A DNA stretch of 64,000 nt from DASXAI01 sp963798445 (GCA_963798445.1 CAWCTH010000003.1:310001-374000); one strand, 5' to 3'; counted from the first letter of the stretch, positions 40,897 to 50,899 are shown. Notes: a model not told the origin generated them from the letters alone. A program made the numbers and translations.

Positions 40897-41007
40897 TCAG
40901 TCTGAGGCTCGGGGACGCGGCCGGCGACGAGACGGCAGCTGTTCGGCGTGCGCCGAGGTCGGCCTCTTCCAGGCGGAACGGTCGGCCGCCGCGCCCGACT
41001 GGCGGCC

Positions 41008-41742
41008 TCAGCAGTGAGCCGCTTTGCGCTGCTGCTCGATCGCGCGCTTCTGGGCTTCGAGCTGGTCTTTCAGGCGGTCGCGTGTCACCGGATCGTCCTT
41101 GTACACCTGCTCAACCCGCCTTATCTCGGCTTCGATGGCCTGCTTCTGGCTCTCCAGTTGGGCGCACAAGGTTCTGTGGTCGACGGTGGTCGGTGGTGAG
41201 GTGGTGGGCGGGTCGGTCGGCGGTGCCGTTTCGGGCGGTGGGCTGGTCGGCGGTGGCTGGGTGGCGACCGGCGCGGGGTCTGGTGGTGGCGCCACGGTCG
41301 TGAGTGGGATTGTCGTCGGGTCCGGGCTTGACGGCGGCTCGACGGATGTCGGGAGGGTGGTCGCCGGCGCCGGGTCGGGCGGTGCGAGGCTGGTCGGTTC
41401 GGAGCTGGGTGCCGCCGTGGCGACCGGTATCGACGTGGGCGCCGTGGTCGCGGTGGAGCTCGGGGCCACCACGTCGTCGAGCACGGTTGCGGGCTCGGCG
41501 GTCGTTGGCACCTCGAGCAGCGAGGCCGCCGTCGTGGGCACCGCCGACGTCGACGGCAGCGGGCCCGTGGTCGCATTCGTGATCGTCCGAGCAGTGGTGG
41601 TGGCGGGCGCTGCCAGCGACGCCGGCGTGGGCGTCGGCCCATCAGCAGAGCCCGAGCTTGGGCCCTGCCACACCGTGGCCAGGACAAGCAGGACCGCCAG
41701 CTCGACGGCGATGACGGCCCGTCCGACCGTCCTGCCGGACAA
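41008..41742 (-). CDS. exported or membrane-anchored Thr/Pro-rich protein
   Basis: A 244-residue protein. Residues 8-25 form a hydrophobic segment (RAVIAVELAVLLVLATVW), either a signal anchor or signal peptide without an obvious cleavage motif. Residues 30-185 are Thr/Pro/Ala/Ser-rich, mucin-like (TTSPPTTV, DPAPVATQPPPTSPPPETAP), likely an extended wall-spanning stalk. The C-terminal 55 residues are a charged coiled coil with two cysteines (LCAQLESQKQAIEAEIRRVE, RDRLKDQLEAQKRAIEQQRK). It probably presents the coiled coil outside the membrane. Family unknown. Confidence 0.65.
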   Translation of the reverse strand: MSGRTVGRAVIAVELAVLLVLATVWQGPSSGSADGPTPTPASLAAPATTTARTITNATTGPLPSTSAVPTTAASLLEVPTTAEPATVLDDVVAPSSTATTAPTSIPVATAAPSSEPTSLAPPDPAPATTLPTSVEPPSSPDPTTIPLTTVAPPPDPAPVATQPPPTSPPPETAPPTDPPTTSPPTTVDHRTLCAQLESQKQAIEAEIRRVEQVYKDDPVTRDRLKDQLEAQKRAIEQQRKAAHC

Positions 41743-42187
41743 CCGGTGGAGCGACCTTCGAGGTTGCGGCTGCTGGCTGACGTCGATACGCCAGTATTAC
41801 CCACGCGACGCACCCGCCGATGGTGCGTTCGACCCATTGCGGATGACCTAGCGCCAGTCGTCCAGTTCTTGAACGTCGAGTCGCGAACGGATGCCGGTCG
41901 CTGAGGGTCGCCGTCAGCCTCAACGTCCTACGGCCAGCCAACGGCAATGTCGCCGATGGTGTCACGCTGCTCGACCTCCACAAAGCTGGACAACCAGCTG
42001 TAACGGCCCCGTCCGTACCCCTCGACCTGCCCTCCAGCGGTATGACGGCACCCTTCGGCCGGGTTCACGCCCGGGCCGTGGCGAGTGTCAGCTCTGAGGT
42101 TCGAGCCAGGGGCCGTTGACCACTCCTTCGAGTCGCCCGACGCCGCCCAACGACAGGCTGGCGATTGACTGATCGGGCGTCGAACGC
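41743..42187. other. intergenic region with no gene seen
   Basis: About 445 bases upstream of the Thr/Pro-rich gene. Both strands contain only short Arg/Pro/Ser-rich frames typical of chance reading in high-GC DNA. The promoter of the Thr/Pro-rich gene should lie in the left part; the right end abuts a strong terminator hairpin. Confidence 0.4.
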
Positions 42188-42225
42188 GAAGCGGCCACCG
42201 GTGCGATGACACCGGTGGCCGCTTC
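42188..42225. terminator. perfect 16-bp inverted repeat terminator
   Basis: The arms GAAGCGGCCACCGGTG and CACCGGTGGCCGCTTC flank a 6-base loop (CGATGA). It sits just 3' of the small minus-strand gene ending at 42240 and is the strongest hairpin in the window. It lacks a U-run, as many high-GC terminators do. Confidence 0.75.
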
Positions 42226-42239
42226 TAGCGCTGGTACGT

Positions 42240-42350
42240 CTACGAGCCGTACCGGCTGTAGTAGCTCGACTGCTTGTCGTAGTAGGCGTCGTCCGCGGAC
42301 GTCATCGCGTCATCGAAGTCAGGAGCGGTCTTTATCTCCTCCTTCGTCAT
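42240..42350 (-). CDS. 36-residue peptide, C-terminal remnant of a stress/PRC-barrel-type protein
   Basis: ATG at 42350 encodes TKEEIKTAPDFDDAMTSADD, then AYYDKQSSYYSRYGS. The KEEIKTAPDFD and YY..YYSRYG pattern resembles the end of actinobacterial PRC-barrel stress proteins (KDQVKNAP, then a Tyr-rich tail). An in-frame TGA lies 12 codons upstream, so either this is a stand-alone peptide or the 5' part is lost. A terminator follows directly. Confidence 0.4.
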   Translation of the reverse strand: MTKEEIKTAPDFDDAMTSADDAYYDKQSSYYSRYGS

Positions 42351-42420
42351 GGAGAGGCTGTCGCGAACTCGTGGCGACTCCTGTCATCGGTCTCGCGCCG
42401 ACGCGCTCGATCTGTCGTTG

Positions 42421-44500
42421 TCACGCGGTTGCTTGTCGGTGGTCGTGCCATACCGCCGTGCCGTCGTGGATGACGAGGCGCATGACTCGGCCGTGGTGAC
42501 GGAGACCATCGATCGTGAGGTCGCCGAGAGGTCCGAGCTCGGGCCGGTCGATAGTCGGGCCATCGAGGGTGGCGGACAGACCGACGATGGTGCGCACCAG
42601 TAGCAGGATCGATGCCGAGGACCAGGCTTGGGGAGAGCATGACGCCGGATACCCGACCGGGACAGGGACATCATCTCTGGCAACCCCGGCGAATAGTTCC
42701 GGTGGTCGTCCGTCGACTTCGGTGGCGGCGTCCAAGGCGCCGTCAACGATGAGATCGACGACGTCCCAGCGACCGTAGCGGGCCGCACCGGCAGCGCAGA
42801 TGGCGGTGTCATGAGGCCACACGGATCCGTTGTGATAGCTGAGCGGGTCATAGGCGGCCATGTCCTGGGCCAGCGTTCGCAGTCCCCATCCCGACCACAA
42901 TCGCGACTCGGCGAGACGGTCGATGAAGCGGTCGGCAAGATCAACGTCGGCGATGCCTAACCACAGCGCGTGGCCCGGGTTCGTGGTCAGCGAGTCGACG
43001 CGGCGGCCCTGGCCGTCGAGCGCGAGCGCGAACCAGCCGCGGTCGTCCCAGAACGCCTCGTTGAATCGATCTTTGAGCTGCTCGGCCTGTTGTCGGAGCT
43101 CCGCAGGATCGAGCTCGAGTGGCACCTCCGAGGCGAGGTCGGCGGCGCCGAGGAGGGCGGCGTAGGCGTAGCCCTGGACCTCGACGAGTGCAACGGGCGC
43201 GTCGGGCCGCGAGCCGTTGGCATACGTCACGCCGTCCCATGAGTCTTTCCAGCCCTGGTTGACTAGGCCACGGTCGTCGCGGCGGCGGTACGACACGAAA
43301 CCATCGCCGCGGTTGCGCTGGATCCAACCGACGGCCCGCTCGAGAGCAGGTGCGATCGAGCGGACGTCACCGTCGTTGAGCGCACCCCATCGTCGCGCCT
43401 CGGCGGCGGTGGCGACGAACAGTGGGGTGGCGTCAACGCTGCCGTAGTACCGCTCGCGCAGCGAGAACGGTCCCGTCCCGCCCCGCACGCGCAGCTCGTG
43501 GAGGATCTTCCCAGGTTCCTCCTCGGCGATCGGGTCGTCCTTCGAGCCTTGCAGCGCCGCCAGCGTCGCCAGGACCCCCGGGGCGAGGGCCTGGTCGAAC
43601 GGAAGCGTCATCCACGTGGTCAGCAGGGAGTCGCGGCCGAACAACGTCATGAACCATGGCGCGCCGGCCGCGATAACGATCCGCTCCGGGTGATCGACGT
43701 CCGGGATCCGCAACGCGGCCAGGTCGGCCAGCGCCTGGCGGACCGACGATGTGAGCCGCGCGGTCGGTGGACGTCACCGTCGGCGTCGCCGCCTGCCACG
43801 CAGCGAGTCCGCTGACGACGACCGGTTTCGGACGGGGCTGTTCATAGGGGGGGCCCGATCGCGCCGGTCCTCCTCGGCTGACGATCGGCGTGACGACGAT
43901 CGAGACGCCGACACGTTCTCCGGGTTCGACGCGCAGCGTCCAACTGGCCTCACCAGCGGACGAGACCTCGGTGGCAGGTGGATGCCAGCGCACCTGTGTC
44001 GCCACATCGAGATCCGGGGGATGGAAGTCGAATCCGTTCTCGACGTCCTGTGGCACGACAGCCGTTCGGCCGCGTCCTTCCTTGACGTCGAATATGTGGG
44101 CGAAGTCGGCACCCACGCTCACGGAGATCGTCGCAGTGACGGCTCGATGCCCGGTCGCCCAGAGCTCGAGCTCGTCGCACAGCCCGCCGTCGAGTGTGCG
44201 CCGGCGGACGAGGAGCGCAGGACGCTCCAGGCCCTCGGCGTCCCGCGGACGGTGGACGACGATCGCCGAGAACGGTGACGGCGTGCCCGTAGCGATCGGC
44301 GTCAGCGATTCGCCGTCGACGTGCACGGCCAGCCGCGACAGGTGGCGATGATCGTCGTGGACGAGTCCCTCGGCGCCTCCTGTCATGTCGCCGCGCCGGT
44401 CGCTGATGGCGAACGTTCGGCCGGCGATCAGCGTCAGCTGGGCCGGCAGCCCTACGGGAGGTACGCGGCTGGCGTAGGTGTGAGGCGAGGTGGGCACCAC
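42421..44500 (-). pseudogene. glycogen-debranching-type glucosidase, split by a frameshift
   Basis: Two frames together give a complete amylo-alpha-1,6-glucosidase-like protein of about 690 residues. The N-terminal GDE_N_bis domain starts near GTG 44500 (LIAGRTFAISDRRGDMTGGA, EGLVHDDHRHLSRLAVHVDG). The C-terminal (alpha/alpha)6 MGH1-type barrel begins APWFMTLFGRDSLLTTWMTL and contains DATPLFVATAAEARRWGALN, VNQGWKDSWDGVTYANG and DPLSYHNGSVWPHDTAICAA. The frames switch near 43745-43755: the first runs on as IVGPPGAGRPGR, while the second reads LTSSVRQALADLAALRIPD. One extra G explains it. It would trim alpha-1,6 branches or related glucans. It is divergent from a glycosyltransferase gene of similar state. 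Confidence 0.85.
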
Positions 44501-44589
44501 GCAATTGTGGCGCTCGGAAGGCGGCTCGCGCCGCGATTCACCCCTTCGGGTGGTTTGGCTGCCGTCCGAATGTGGGTAGCCGCCGGTGC

Positions 44590-44781
44590 ATGTCGACGAA
44601 CGGTCCAAGCATCTTCGATCTACCGTGTCCTGGGTGCGGCGTCGGGCTCGTGCCAGATCACGTCGAGACCTACCACTGCGCTCGCTGCGGCCAGTCTTTC
44701 CGATCCATCGTCGGCTACCTCGTCCCGCTGACAGCACCGGATGGTGACAGAGCATCCCTCAACCACGCGGCGGACAGCTGA
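44590..44781 (+). CDS. 63-residue zinc-ribbon protein
   Basis: ATG 44590 encodes a small protein with two cysteine pairs spaced like a zinc ribbon: LPCPGCGVGLVPDHVETYHC, then ARCGQSF. The rest is a short hydrophobic strand (IVGYLVPL). Its TGA overlaps the glycosyltransferase start (TGATG at 44779-44783), so the two are co-translated. Function is unknown. Confidence 0.6.
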   Translation: MSTNGPSIFDLPCPGCGVGLVPDHVETYHCARCGQSFRSIVGYLVPLTAPDGDRASLNHAADS

Positions 44782-45822
44782 TGCGCATTGCGATCATCGC
44801 GCCGCCCTGGGTAGCCGTGCCGCCGCCGGCGTACGGCGGGACGGAGGCGGTCATCGACGCGTTGGCCCGGGGCCTGGTTGCCGCCGGCCACGACGTGCTC
44901 CTGTTTGCGTCCGGCGACAGCACCTGTCCCGTGACGCGGGCGTTCGCCCTGCCGGCCGCTGCTGGCACCGTGAACACCGGTTCGGCCACCGAGTTGCACC
45001 ACATAATCTGCGCCTACGACGCCATCATGCAGTGGGGTGCCGATGTCGTGCACGACCACACGCTGGTTGGCCCGGTGTACGCCGAACGGCTTGGTGTGCC
45101 GGTCGTGACCACCAATCACGGCCCCTTCGACGGTGAGCTCGGGTACGCCTACCGCGCGATCAGCTCACGGGTAGCCGTTGTCGCGATCTCGCGCCACCAG
45201 GCGTCGCGCGGATGACGACACCCGGATCGCCGCCATCATCCATCACGGCATCGACATCGACGCGGTCCCCATCGGGACCGGCAGCGAGCAGTATGCAGTG
45301 TTCCTCGGACGTATGAGCCCGGACAAGGGCGTCGACGTCGCCGCCCGCGTGGCGCGTAAAGTCGGGATGCCGCTGAAGATCGCCGCCAAGCTCGCCGAGC
45401 CGGCCGAGCACGAATACTTCCGCACGCGGATCGAGCCGTTGCTCGGGCCCGAGATCGAGTTCATCGGTCAGGTCGGCGGAAACGCCAAATACGAGCTTCT
45501 CGGCAACGCGCGCTGCCTCCTTAACCCGTTGCGATGGGCGGAGCCGTTCGGCATGGTCATGATCGAAGCGCTGGCCTGCGGAACGCCGGTGGTAGCGACC
45601 CCAATGGGCTCCGTCCCCGAACTCATCGACGACGGAAGGACCGGCTTCGTCCGCACCAGCGAGTCCGAGTTGGCGATCGCACTCGAGTCGATCGATCAGC
45701 TCGACCGGGCAGCGTGCCGTGACACCGCCCGCGACCGATTCTCACAGGAGCGGATGGTCCGCCATCACGTCGCCCTCTTCGAGGCCACCATCAACGAACA
45801 CGCGGCACTGCGTGTGGCCTGA
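44781..45822 (+). pseudogene. GT4-type glycosyltransferase, split by a frameshift
   Basis: Read across one shift, this is a glycosyltransferase family 4 enzyme of about 346 residues. The N-terminal domain opens MRIAIIAPPWVAVPPPAYGG, TEAVIDALARGLVAAGHDV, and contains VVHDHTLVGPVYAERLGVPV. The C-terminal domain has YAVFLGRMSPDKGVDVAARV and the nucleotide-sugar-binding EPFGMVMIEALACGTPVVAT. The first frame ends at TGA 45215 (HQASRG); the second gives SRADDDTRIAAIIHHGIDID, so one base is missing in the CGCGCG run near 45210. It is adjacent to, and divergent from, the broken debranching enzyme, a common pairing. Confidence 0.85.
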
Positions 45823-46021
45823 ACCGCGTTCACGATGGACCGTCCTCGCGGCTGCGAGTCCGCTCCTTCCAACGACGGGCCGGGAATCTGGGTGGGACTG
45901 GCAGCTTCCCGCACCGACGCGGCGGTTGGTTCGATCCGTCAAGTTGTACGTGCCGAAGGGATCGCCGACCAGCCGGATCGTCGACCATGAACTGTCGTCG
46001 CCGACAGCGCAAGGTGGGAGC

Positions 46022-46531
46022 TCAGTGGTCCGCGCTTGTCCCGTCGCCCCGGGGCCACAGCCAGAGGCTTAAGGCAGCGGCGAGGATCGTCGCTGCTCTC
46101 GCTGCTACCACGCCGGCAAATCGGCGTCGGTGTGCGGCGGGGCCGACCTCCCCTCGAAGACGGCGCACGAGACTGTCTACGTCGTCGTTCCAGGCGATAT
46201 CTCGAATGGCTATCGCCTGGCGTTTGAGCAGCGATTACAGCTCGGTAGGCAACTCGTCTGATGCCGGCATCCGCGACTCGCCAACCAGCACAGGAATGAC
46301 CGGCCGGCCCGAGGCCAGCGCCGCGGCGACCTCCTGACGCACATAGTCTTCCTGAAGGTCGAGCCTGCGAATACCGTCAGATCGCGTGGTAGTCGCCCAC
46401 TCCGAGCCGATCACTACGATGGAAGCATCGGTCCGCGCCAGCGAGTTCTTGACCGCACCTTCGAAATCGACCCCCGGAGAGATGCGGCGCGCCGAACACG
46501 ATCGGCGTGGCGGACCATGACCCCCGACCAC
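46022..46531 (-). pseudogene. TIR-domain protein remnant with an in-frame stop
   Basis: The frame from about 46531 encodes the second half of a bacterial TIR domain: ISPGVDFEGAVKNSLARTDA, SIVVIGSEWATTTRSDGIRR, LDLQEDYVRQEVAAALASGR, PVIPVLVGESRMPASDELPT. The first strand and helix, including the usual FISYRR-type start and probably part of the active-site region, are missing. TAA at 46235-46237 then interrupts the domain, after which the same frame continues coherently (SLLKRQAIAIRDIAWNDDVD, SLVRRL) into a membrane helix (VVAARAATILAAALSLWLW) and a stop at 46022. It therefore looks like a decayed TIR-plus-membrane protein. Such proteins often act as NAD-consuming or signalling effectors in defence. 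Confidence 0.7.
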
Positions 46532-46575
46532 GATTCCGCGGTTGCGGCCAGCACGCCGGGGGAATCTGCTGGCCT

Positions 46576-48081
46576 ATGACATCGGACCGCCGCAGGGCGC
46601 ACGACGGCAGCGGGTCATGGTGGGAGTCGATCGAGGCGACGCTCGCTCGCCGCCGCCACGATCGGGCCGGCTTCGACGCCGCTTCGGGTCGCCCCGATGA
46701 GTCCCTCCCCGTAGGGACCGATCGGATCCCACAGATCGATCACATCGTCGTGCTGATGATGGAGAACCACTCCTACGACGCCTACTTCGGGGCGATGGCC
46801 AACCACGGTGACGGCCTACCGAGGAACGGCGACGGCACTTGGGCGAGCGCCAACACCGCCGGTGACGGCCGACGCGTGCTCCCTCATCGGCTCGTCCCAA
46901 CGACGCAACCACCACAGGTCGCGTGCCAGAGCTGGGAGGCATCCCATCAACAATGGGACGGCGGCGCACTCGACGGTTTCGTTCGCAGCGCCGAGAGGGT
47001 GGCCGCCCGGATGGAGCCCCGCCCGGAGCCGGGCACGGCCGAGTGGATCATGGGCCACTGGGACGACCGGCAGCTCCCCTTCTACTGGGGCCTGGCTAGC
47101 ACCTTCCCACTCGCCGATCGGTGGTTCGGATCGTGCCTTGGACCGACCTTCCCGAACCGTCGCTTCCTGGTCGCGGGAACCGCTCACGGTCTCACCACCG
47201 ACGCCGCGTCCCAGTGCTTCGACACACCACCTTCGGGCACCATTTTCGATCTCCTCACGCGGCACCGGATCAGCTGGATCAACTACCACAGCAGCGCCTA
47301 CGTCAGATTGACCGCGTCCCGGCTCCTCGGCCGAGGAGGCCGGTGGCTCGCGGCGCGCGTCGCGCCCAACTCGCGGCGGGCACCGAGCGCGGCCCTCCAC
47401 GAGCTCGAGTCCAAGCTCCAGTTCACCGCCGACGTGTTCGGCGTGAGCCTGCTACGCCACCTGCGCCACGTGCGCGGCATCAAGCGGTTCTTCAACGACG
47501 CCTCGACCGGGACGTTGCCGGCCTTCAGCATCGTCGATCCCAGCTTCGTCGACTTCTCAGAGGAGACCCCCCAAGACATCCAGCTCGGTGAACGGTTCGC
47601 GGCGACGGTGATCGACGCCGTCATGCACGGGCCGGCCTGGTCATCGACGCTGCTCATCTGGTGCTATGACGAGCACGGCGGCTACTACGACCACGTTCCT
47701 CCCCCCGTCGCCGTCGAACCCGACGACGTACGACCCAAAACTGAAGACCCGGCGGCGCGCTACGACCGGTATGGCTTTCGCGTGCCCGCCGTCATCGTGT
47801 CGCCCTACGCCCGACCCCACGCGGTCGTGCACGACACCTTGGACCACACCAGTGTCCTGCGACTCGTCGAGGACAAATGGAACCTCCCATCACTCACCCG
47901 ACGCGACGCCACCGCAAACAGCCCGATCAGTGCTCTCGACCTCACCAATCCACCGGCCTTCCTCATCCCGCCCGTACTTCCATGCCCTGCTCTGGGCTTC
48001 GCCGAAGGGCCGGACTACGACTTCCTGGCCCAAGAACCAAAGGTGTCGGTGCGACCGGAGAGAAGCCAACCACGAAATTGA
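46576..48081 (+). CDS. phosphoesterase / phospholipase-C-like protein
   Basis: A 501-residue member of the phosphoesterase family that includes bacterial phospholipase C and acid phosphatases (alkaline-phosphatase-like fold). Key segments are IDHIVVLMMENHSYDAYFGA, with the metal-binding Glu-Asn, GPTFPNRRFLVAGTAHGLTT, FSIVDPSFVDFSEETPQDIQ and WCYDEHGGYYDHVPPPVAVE, with Asp-Glu-His metal ligands, then YGFRVPAVIVSPYARPHAV. There is no signal peptide, unlike many secreted relatives. It would hydrolyse phosphodiester or phosphomonoester bonds. Start ATG 46576. Confidence 0.88.
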   Translation: MTSDRRRAHDGSGSWWESIEATLARRRHDRAGFDAASGRPDESLPVGTDRIPQIDHIVVLMMENHSYDAYFGAMANHGDGLPRNGDGTWASANTAGDGRRVLPHRLVPTTQPPQVACQSWEASHQQWDGGALDGFVRSAERVAARMEPRPEPGTAEWIMGHWDDRQLPFYWGLASTFPLADRWFGSCLGPTFPNRRFLVAGTAHGLTTDAASQCFDTPPSGTIFDLLTRHRISWINYHSSAYVRLTASRLLGRGGRWLAARVAPNSRRAPSAALHELESKLQFTADVFGVSLLRHLRHVRGIKRFFNDASTGTLPAFSIVDPSFVDFSEETPQDIQLGERFAATVIDAVMHGPAWSSTLLIWCYDEHGGYYDHVPPPVAVEPDDVRPKTEDPAARYDRYGFRVPAVIVSPYARPHAVVHDTLDHTSVLRLVEDKWNLPSLTRRDATANSPISALDLTNPPAFLIPPVLPCPALGFAEGPDYDFLAQEPKVSVRPERSQPRN

Positions 48082-48265
48082 TCCTTCCAAAGGATTCGTG
48101 ATCGCGATCGAGTCATTGAGCAGATCTTGGGACCCTTCTTGACCGCGCCTGCCGGGCGCCACCACCTCGCCCACCACGAACCCACGCCCGTCCAGCTTCG
48201 ACCTCTCCCGAGGTGGCCGCCGCGGTCATATAGGCCATCCTCGGCGGCGGCGAGCGGCGCCCTCC

Positions 48266-49835
48266 TCAGGCGGGACAGGGCGAGCCGCTCCATTGCTGCG
48301 TCAGCTCCACGATGCCCGGTTGAAGGTTGTGGAGACGGATCCAGCCGTCGCCCGACGGTGCCACGCAGCCGGAGCCGGACAGGTTCCAATGCGGCGACGG
48401 TCGCGCGCGGAGCTGGACCGCGCCCGGTGCGTCGACCCGAAGGACGAACCCGACTGCGTTCTGGCGAATCACGGTCGCCGGCCCGTCGACCAGGCCGGTG
48501 TAACCCGTGAAGCGCCACCCGCGCCAGTGGGCGTTCTGCCAGACCGGAACGAGATAGTCGAGGCCATGCTCGACGAGCTGGCGCTCCTGGATCGAGGCAT
48601 CGTCGAGGCGGGCGTCAGGCAGGGCGATGTACTGGACGGCGTTGTCGTGCAGCCACTTCTCGTAGGTGGCGGCGCTCAGGGTCCCGTCGTAGAACACATG
48701 GTTGTAGGTGAGGTCGAGTTGCCGCTCCCAGCCACGTGGCAGTGGGATCGAGTCGGCCACGTAGGCGGCCGCCCAATGCCGGGCCGTTTGCAGCACCTCC
48801 AGCCGCCCCGGCACCGGTCCTTGCGCCAAGACGTAGTCGACGACCGGCCGGTAGTAGTCCCGCGATGACTCCAGTTGTTCCGGCCCGGCGACGATGGTCT
48901 GCACCGCCGGCGTCCACTGCCAGCACAGCAGCGGAACGGCCAGCGCCGCGAGCAGCACCTTGCGTCGTGGCCACAGCAGGCACGCGAGCACGGGACCGGC
49001 GACGAACTGGCTGAAGCGACTGATGTTCCCGCCGAGCGCGGTCGGCACGACGAACGCGGCCCGCCGCGACGAGGGCGTACACGACGGCGCCGATCTGGAG
49101 CGCCGGCCGGGTCCGACCGGCGGCCAGGAACAGGGTGGTGGCGATGCCAAGGTCGACCGCGAAGGCGCACCGCTCGTACGGGAAGACGCCGCCGTCGGGG
49201 AACACAATCACTGCCCCAAGGAGCGGCACCACGACGGCGCCCGCGAGGATCCCGCCGATCCCCCACTGCCGTCGCGCCCCCGCCCAGGCGACGACGGCGA
49301 CGACCACACACACGGCGGCGACGGGACTGGTGAGGGCGGTCACGGCGGCGGCAGCCACGGCGACGGGAGCGAGATGGCGCTGCAACGCCCAGGTCACGAC
49401 AAGTCCGCACGCCAGACCAAGAGCGAACGGCACGCGGCCGACGACCAGGTTGACCGCCGTCCCGACGGCGAACCACACCGAACCGATGCGCCCGCTGGTC
49501 CCGAACTCGCGACCGATCACCCGGTCGAACAACACAGCGGCGACGACGCCGCTGGCGGCGGCCACGGTCACCGGCCCCACGATCGCCGACACCATCGGCG
49601 CCACCACGCTGTAGCCGAGGGTGGCGTGGCCTCCGAACCACTGCCCGTTCCACAGTGCGAACCCGTACCGCCGGAACAGGTCGGCGCGGAACACCTGGGC
49701 GGCGAGATCGGTGCCCCGCCAGCCAGCGACCACGGCGACGGTGGCCAGCGCCGCCGAGATGACGGGAGCCACCGACGGCGAGGCCCAGCTCACCGCCCGG
49801 CTTCTCACCGCTTGTGCCGGCTCCAGTCCTCTCAC
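48266..49835 (-). pseudogene. polytopic membrane protein with extracytoplasmic domain, frameshifted
   Basis: From GTG 49835 a first frame encodes many membrane helices (VAPVISAALATVAVVAGW, GYSVVAPMVSAIVGPVTVAA, ALQRHLAPVAVAAAAVTALT) until about 49060. There one extra G in a GGCGGGCC run shifts the reading. The second frame continues AAFVVPTALGGNISRFSQFV, VLLAALAVPLLCWQW, then a soluble C-terminal domain (SSRDYYRPVVDYVLAQGPVP, GRLEVLQTARHWAAAYVADS, AVQYIALPDARLDDASIQER) down to 48266. The layout resembles GT-C-type glycosyltransferases or other large envelope proteins; I cannot name the family. Joined length is about 522 codons. Confidence 0.7.
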
Positions 49836-50083
49836 CGTGTCGCGCTCCCTACTGGTCTGCCGCGTTCTGTGTTCCCGGCATCCCTCGGGCCGAGACAGCA
49901 GCGGGTCACCGTGCCGGACACCGTTTATGGGCGCTTCGCCGCCGTGGGTGCTGGACGTCGGTGAACGTTGTCGTCCAGTCGCGCCCAGCACCCCAGTCGC
50001 CCATCTTGCCGACGCCTTGGCCGCGTCGACGGTTCTCGTTCAGACGTCGCGGGCGTCGACCTCCACGGCGGCGTGCGTTGACG

Positions 50084-50758
50084 TCATGGTCCACCCCGCC
50101 AGTGGTCGATGCGATTGTGGTCCGGCTTGAAGCCGTGGTCGATTCCCCAGAGCACGGCTTGGGTTCGGCTACCAACGCCGATCTTGCGATAGGTCGCCCG
50201 GATGTACGATTTTACGGAGTTGGGGCTCAAGAACGTGATGGCCGCGACTTCGGCATTGCTCTTGCCTTGGGTAATGAGCGCGAGGATCTCGGATTGGCGG
50301 TCGGTGAGACCTTCGGATCGGCCGGGCCAGTCCAGTCCGACGGCAGTTCGGGTCCGGTGCGGCGGCGCGTCGCTGATGACCGTCTCGCCAGCGTGGATAG
50401 CTTCGAGCGCAGCGACCAGCTCGGCCGCGGGCATCGTCTTGGACAGGTAGCCGCTGACACCCTTGCGCATCGCCAGGTCGATCAGGTCCGGATGGAAGTT
50501 CCATGTGTAGACCGCGACTCGGCCGGCATTTGGGTGCTCGATGAGCACGCGAATCTGGTCGTGGTCGACTTCGGGTTGGGCGAAGGAGTCGTACAAGACG
50601 ATGTCGACATGATCGGTGACGGGCCGATTGGCGTCGATCTCGGCGACGACGATGCGGTCGCTGTGGGTGTCGAACATGTGGGCGAGGCCGATGAGCACGA
50701 CGTCGTAGTCGTCGACGAGGGCGATGGAGATGGGACCGCGCGAGATCGTCGATTCCAC
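50084..50758 (-). CDS. NarL/FixJ-family response regulator
   Basis: A 224-residue two-domain response regulator. The receiver domain has the acidic pair in IALVDDYDVVLIGLAHMF, a phosphoacceptor region in DIVLYDSFAQPEVD and the conserved lysine in GVSGYLSKTMPAAELVAALE. The C terminus is a LuxR helix-turn-helix (LTDRQSEILALITQGKSNAE, then SPNSVKSYIRATYRKIGV). GTG 50758 is chosen because receiver homology begins there. No partner kinase is adjacent. It is divergent from a STAS gene, and a 14-bp palindrome lies 16 bases upstream of its start. Confidence 0.9.
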   Translation of the reverse strand: MESTISRGPISIALVDDYDVVLIGLAHMFDTHSDRIVVAEIDANRPVTDHVDIVLYDSFAQPEVDHDQIRVLIEHPNAGRVAVYTWNFHPDLIDLAMRKGVSGYLSKTMPAAELVAALEAIHAGETVISDAPPHRTRTAVGLDWPGRSEGLTDRQSEILALITQGKSNAEVAAITFLSPNSVKSYIRATYRKIGVGSRTQAVLWGIDHGFKPDHNRIDHWRGGP

Positions 50759-50773
50759 CCGCCCAACAGTAAG

Positions 50774-50787
50774 CACCCCTAGGGGTG
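50774..50787. promoter_or_regulatory. 14-bp palindrome upstream of the response regulator gene
   Basis: CACCCCTAGGGGTG is a perfect palindrome 16 bases upstream of the response-regulator start and about 115 bases before the STAS start. Dimeric NarL-type proteins bind such inverted repeats, so autoregulation is plausible. The core CCCCTAGGGG recurs at 2983-2992. Confidence 0.45.
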
Positions 50788-50899
50788 TATCCAAGCGACT
50801 CGTCACGTGCTTGTGTGGTCGATAACCGCGGGTTCGTCGCCCGACCCGACGGCGGCGTCGTCTGCAGTCGCGCGACCGTGACCGACGGGAGGAGATCTG

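Noticed and set aside
42421..43713. Stand-alone short debranching enzyme starting at 43713
   Set aside because: There is no ribosome site and the N-terminal domain is encoded directly upstream in another frame, so one frameshifted gene is the better explanation.
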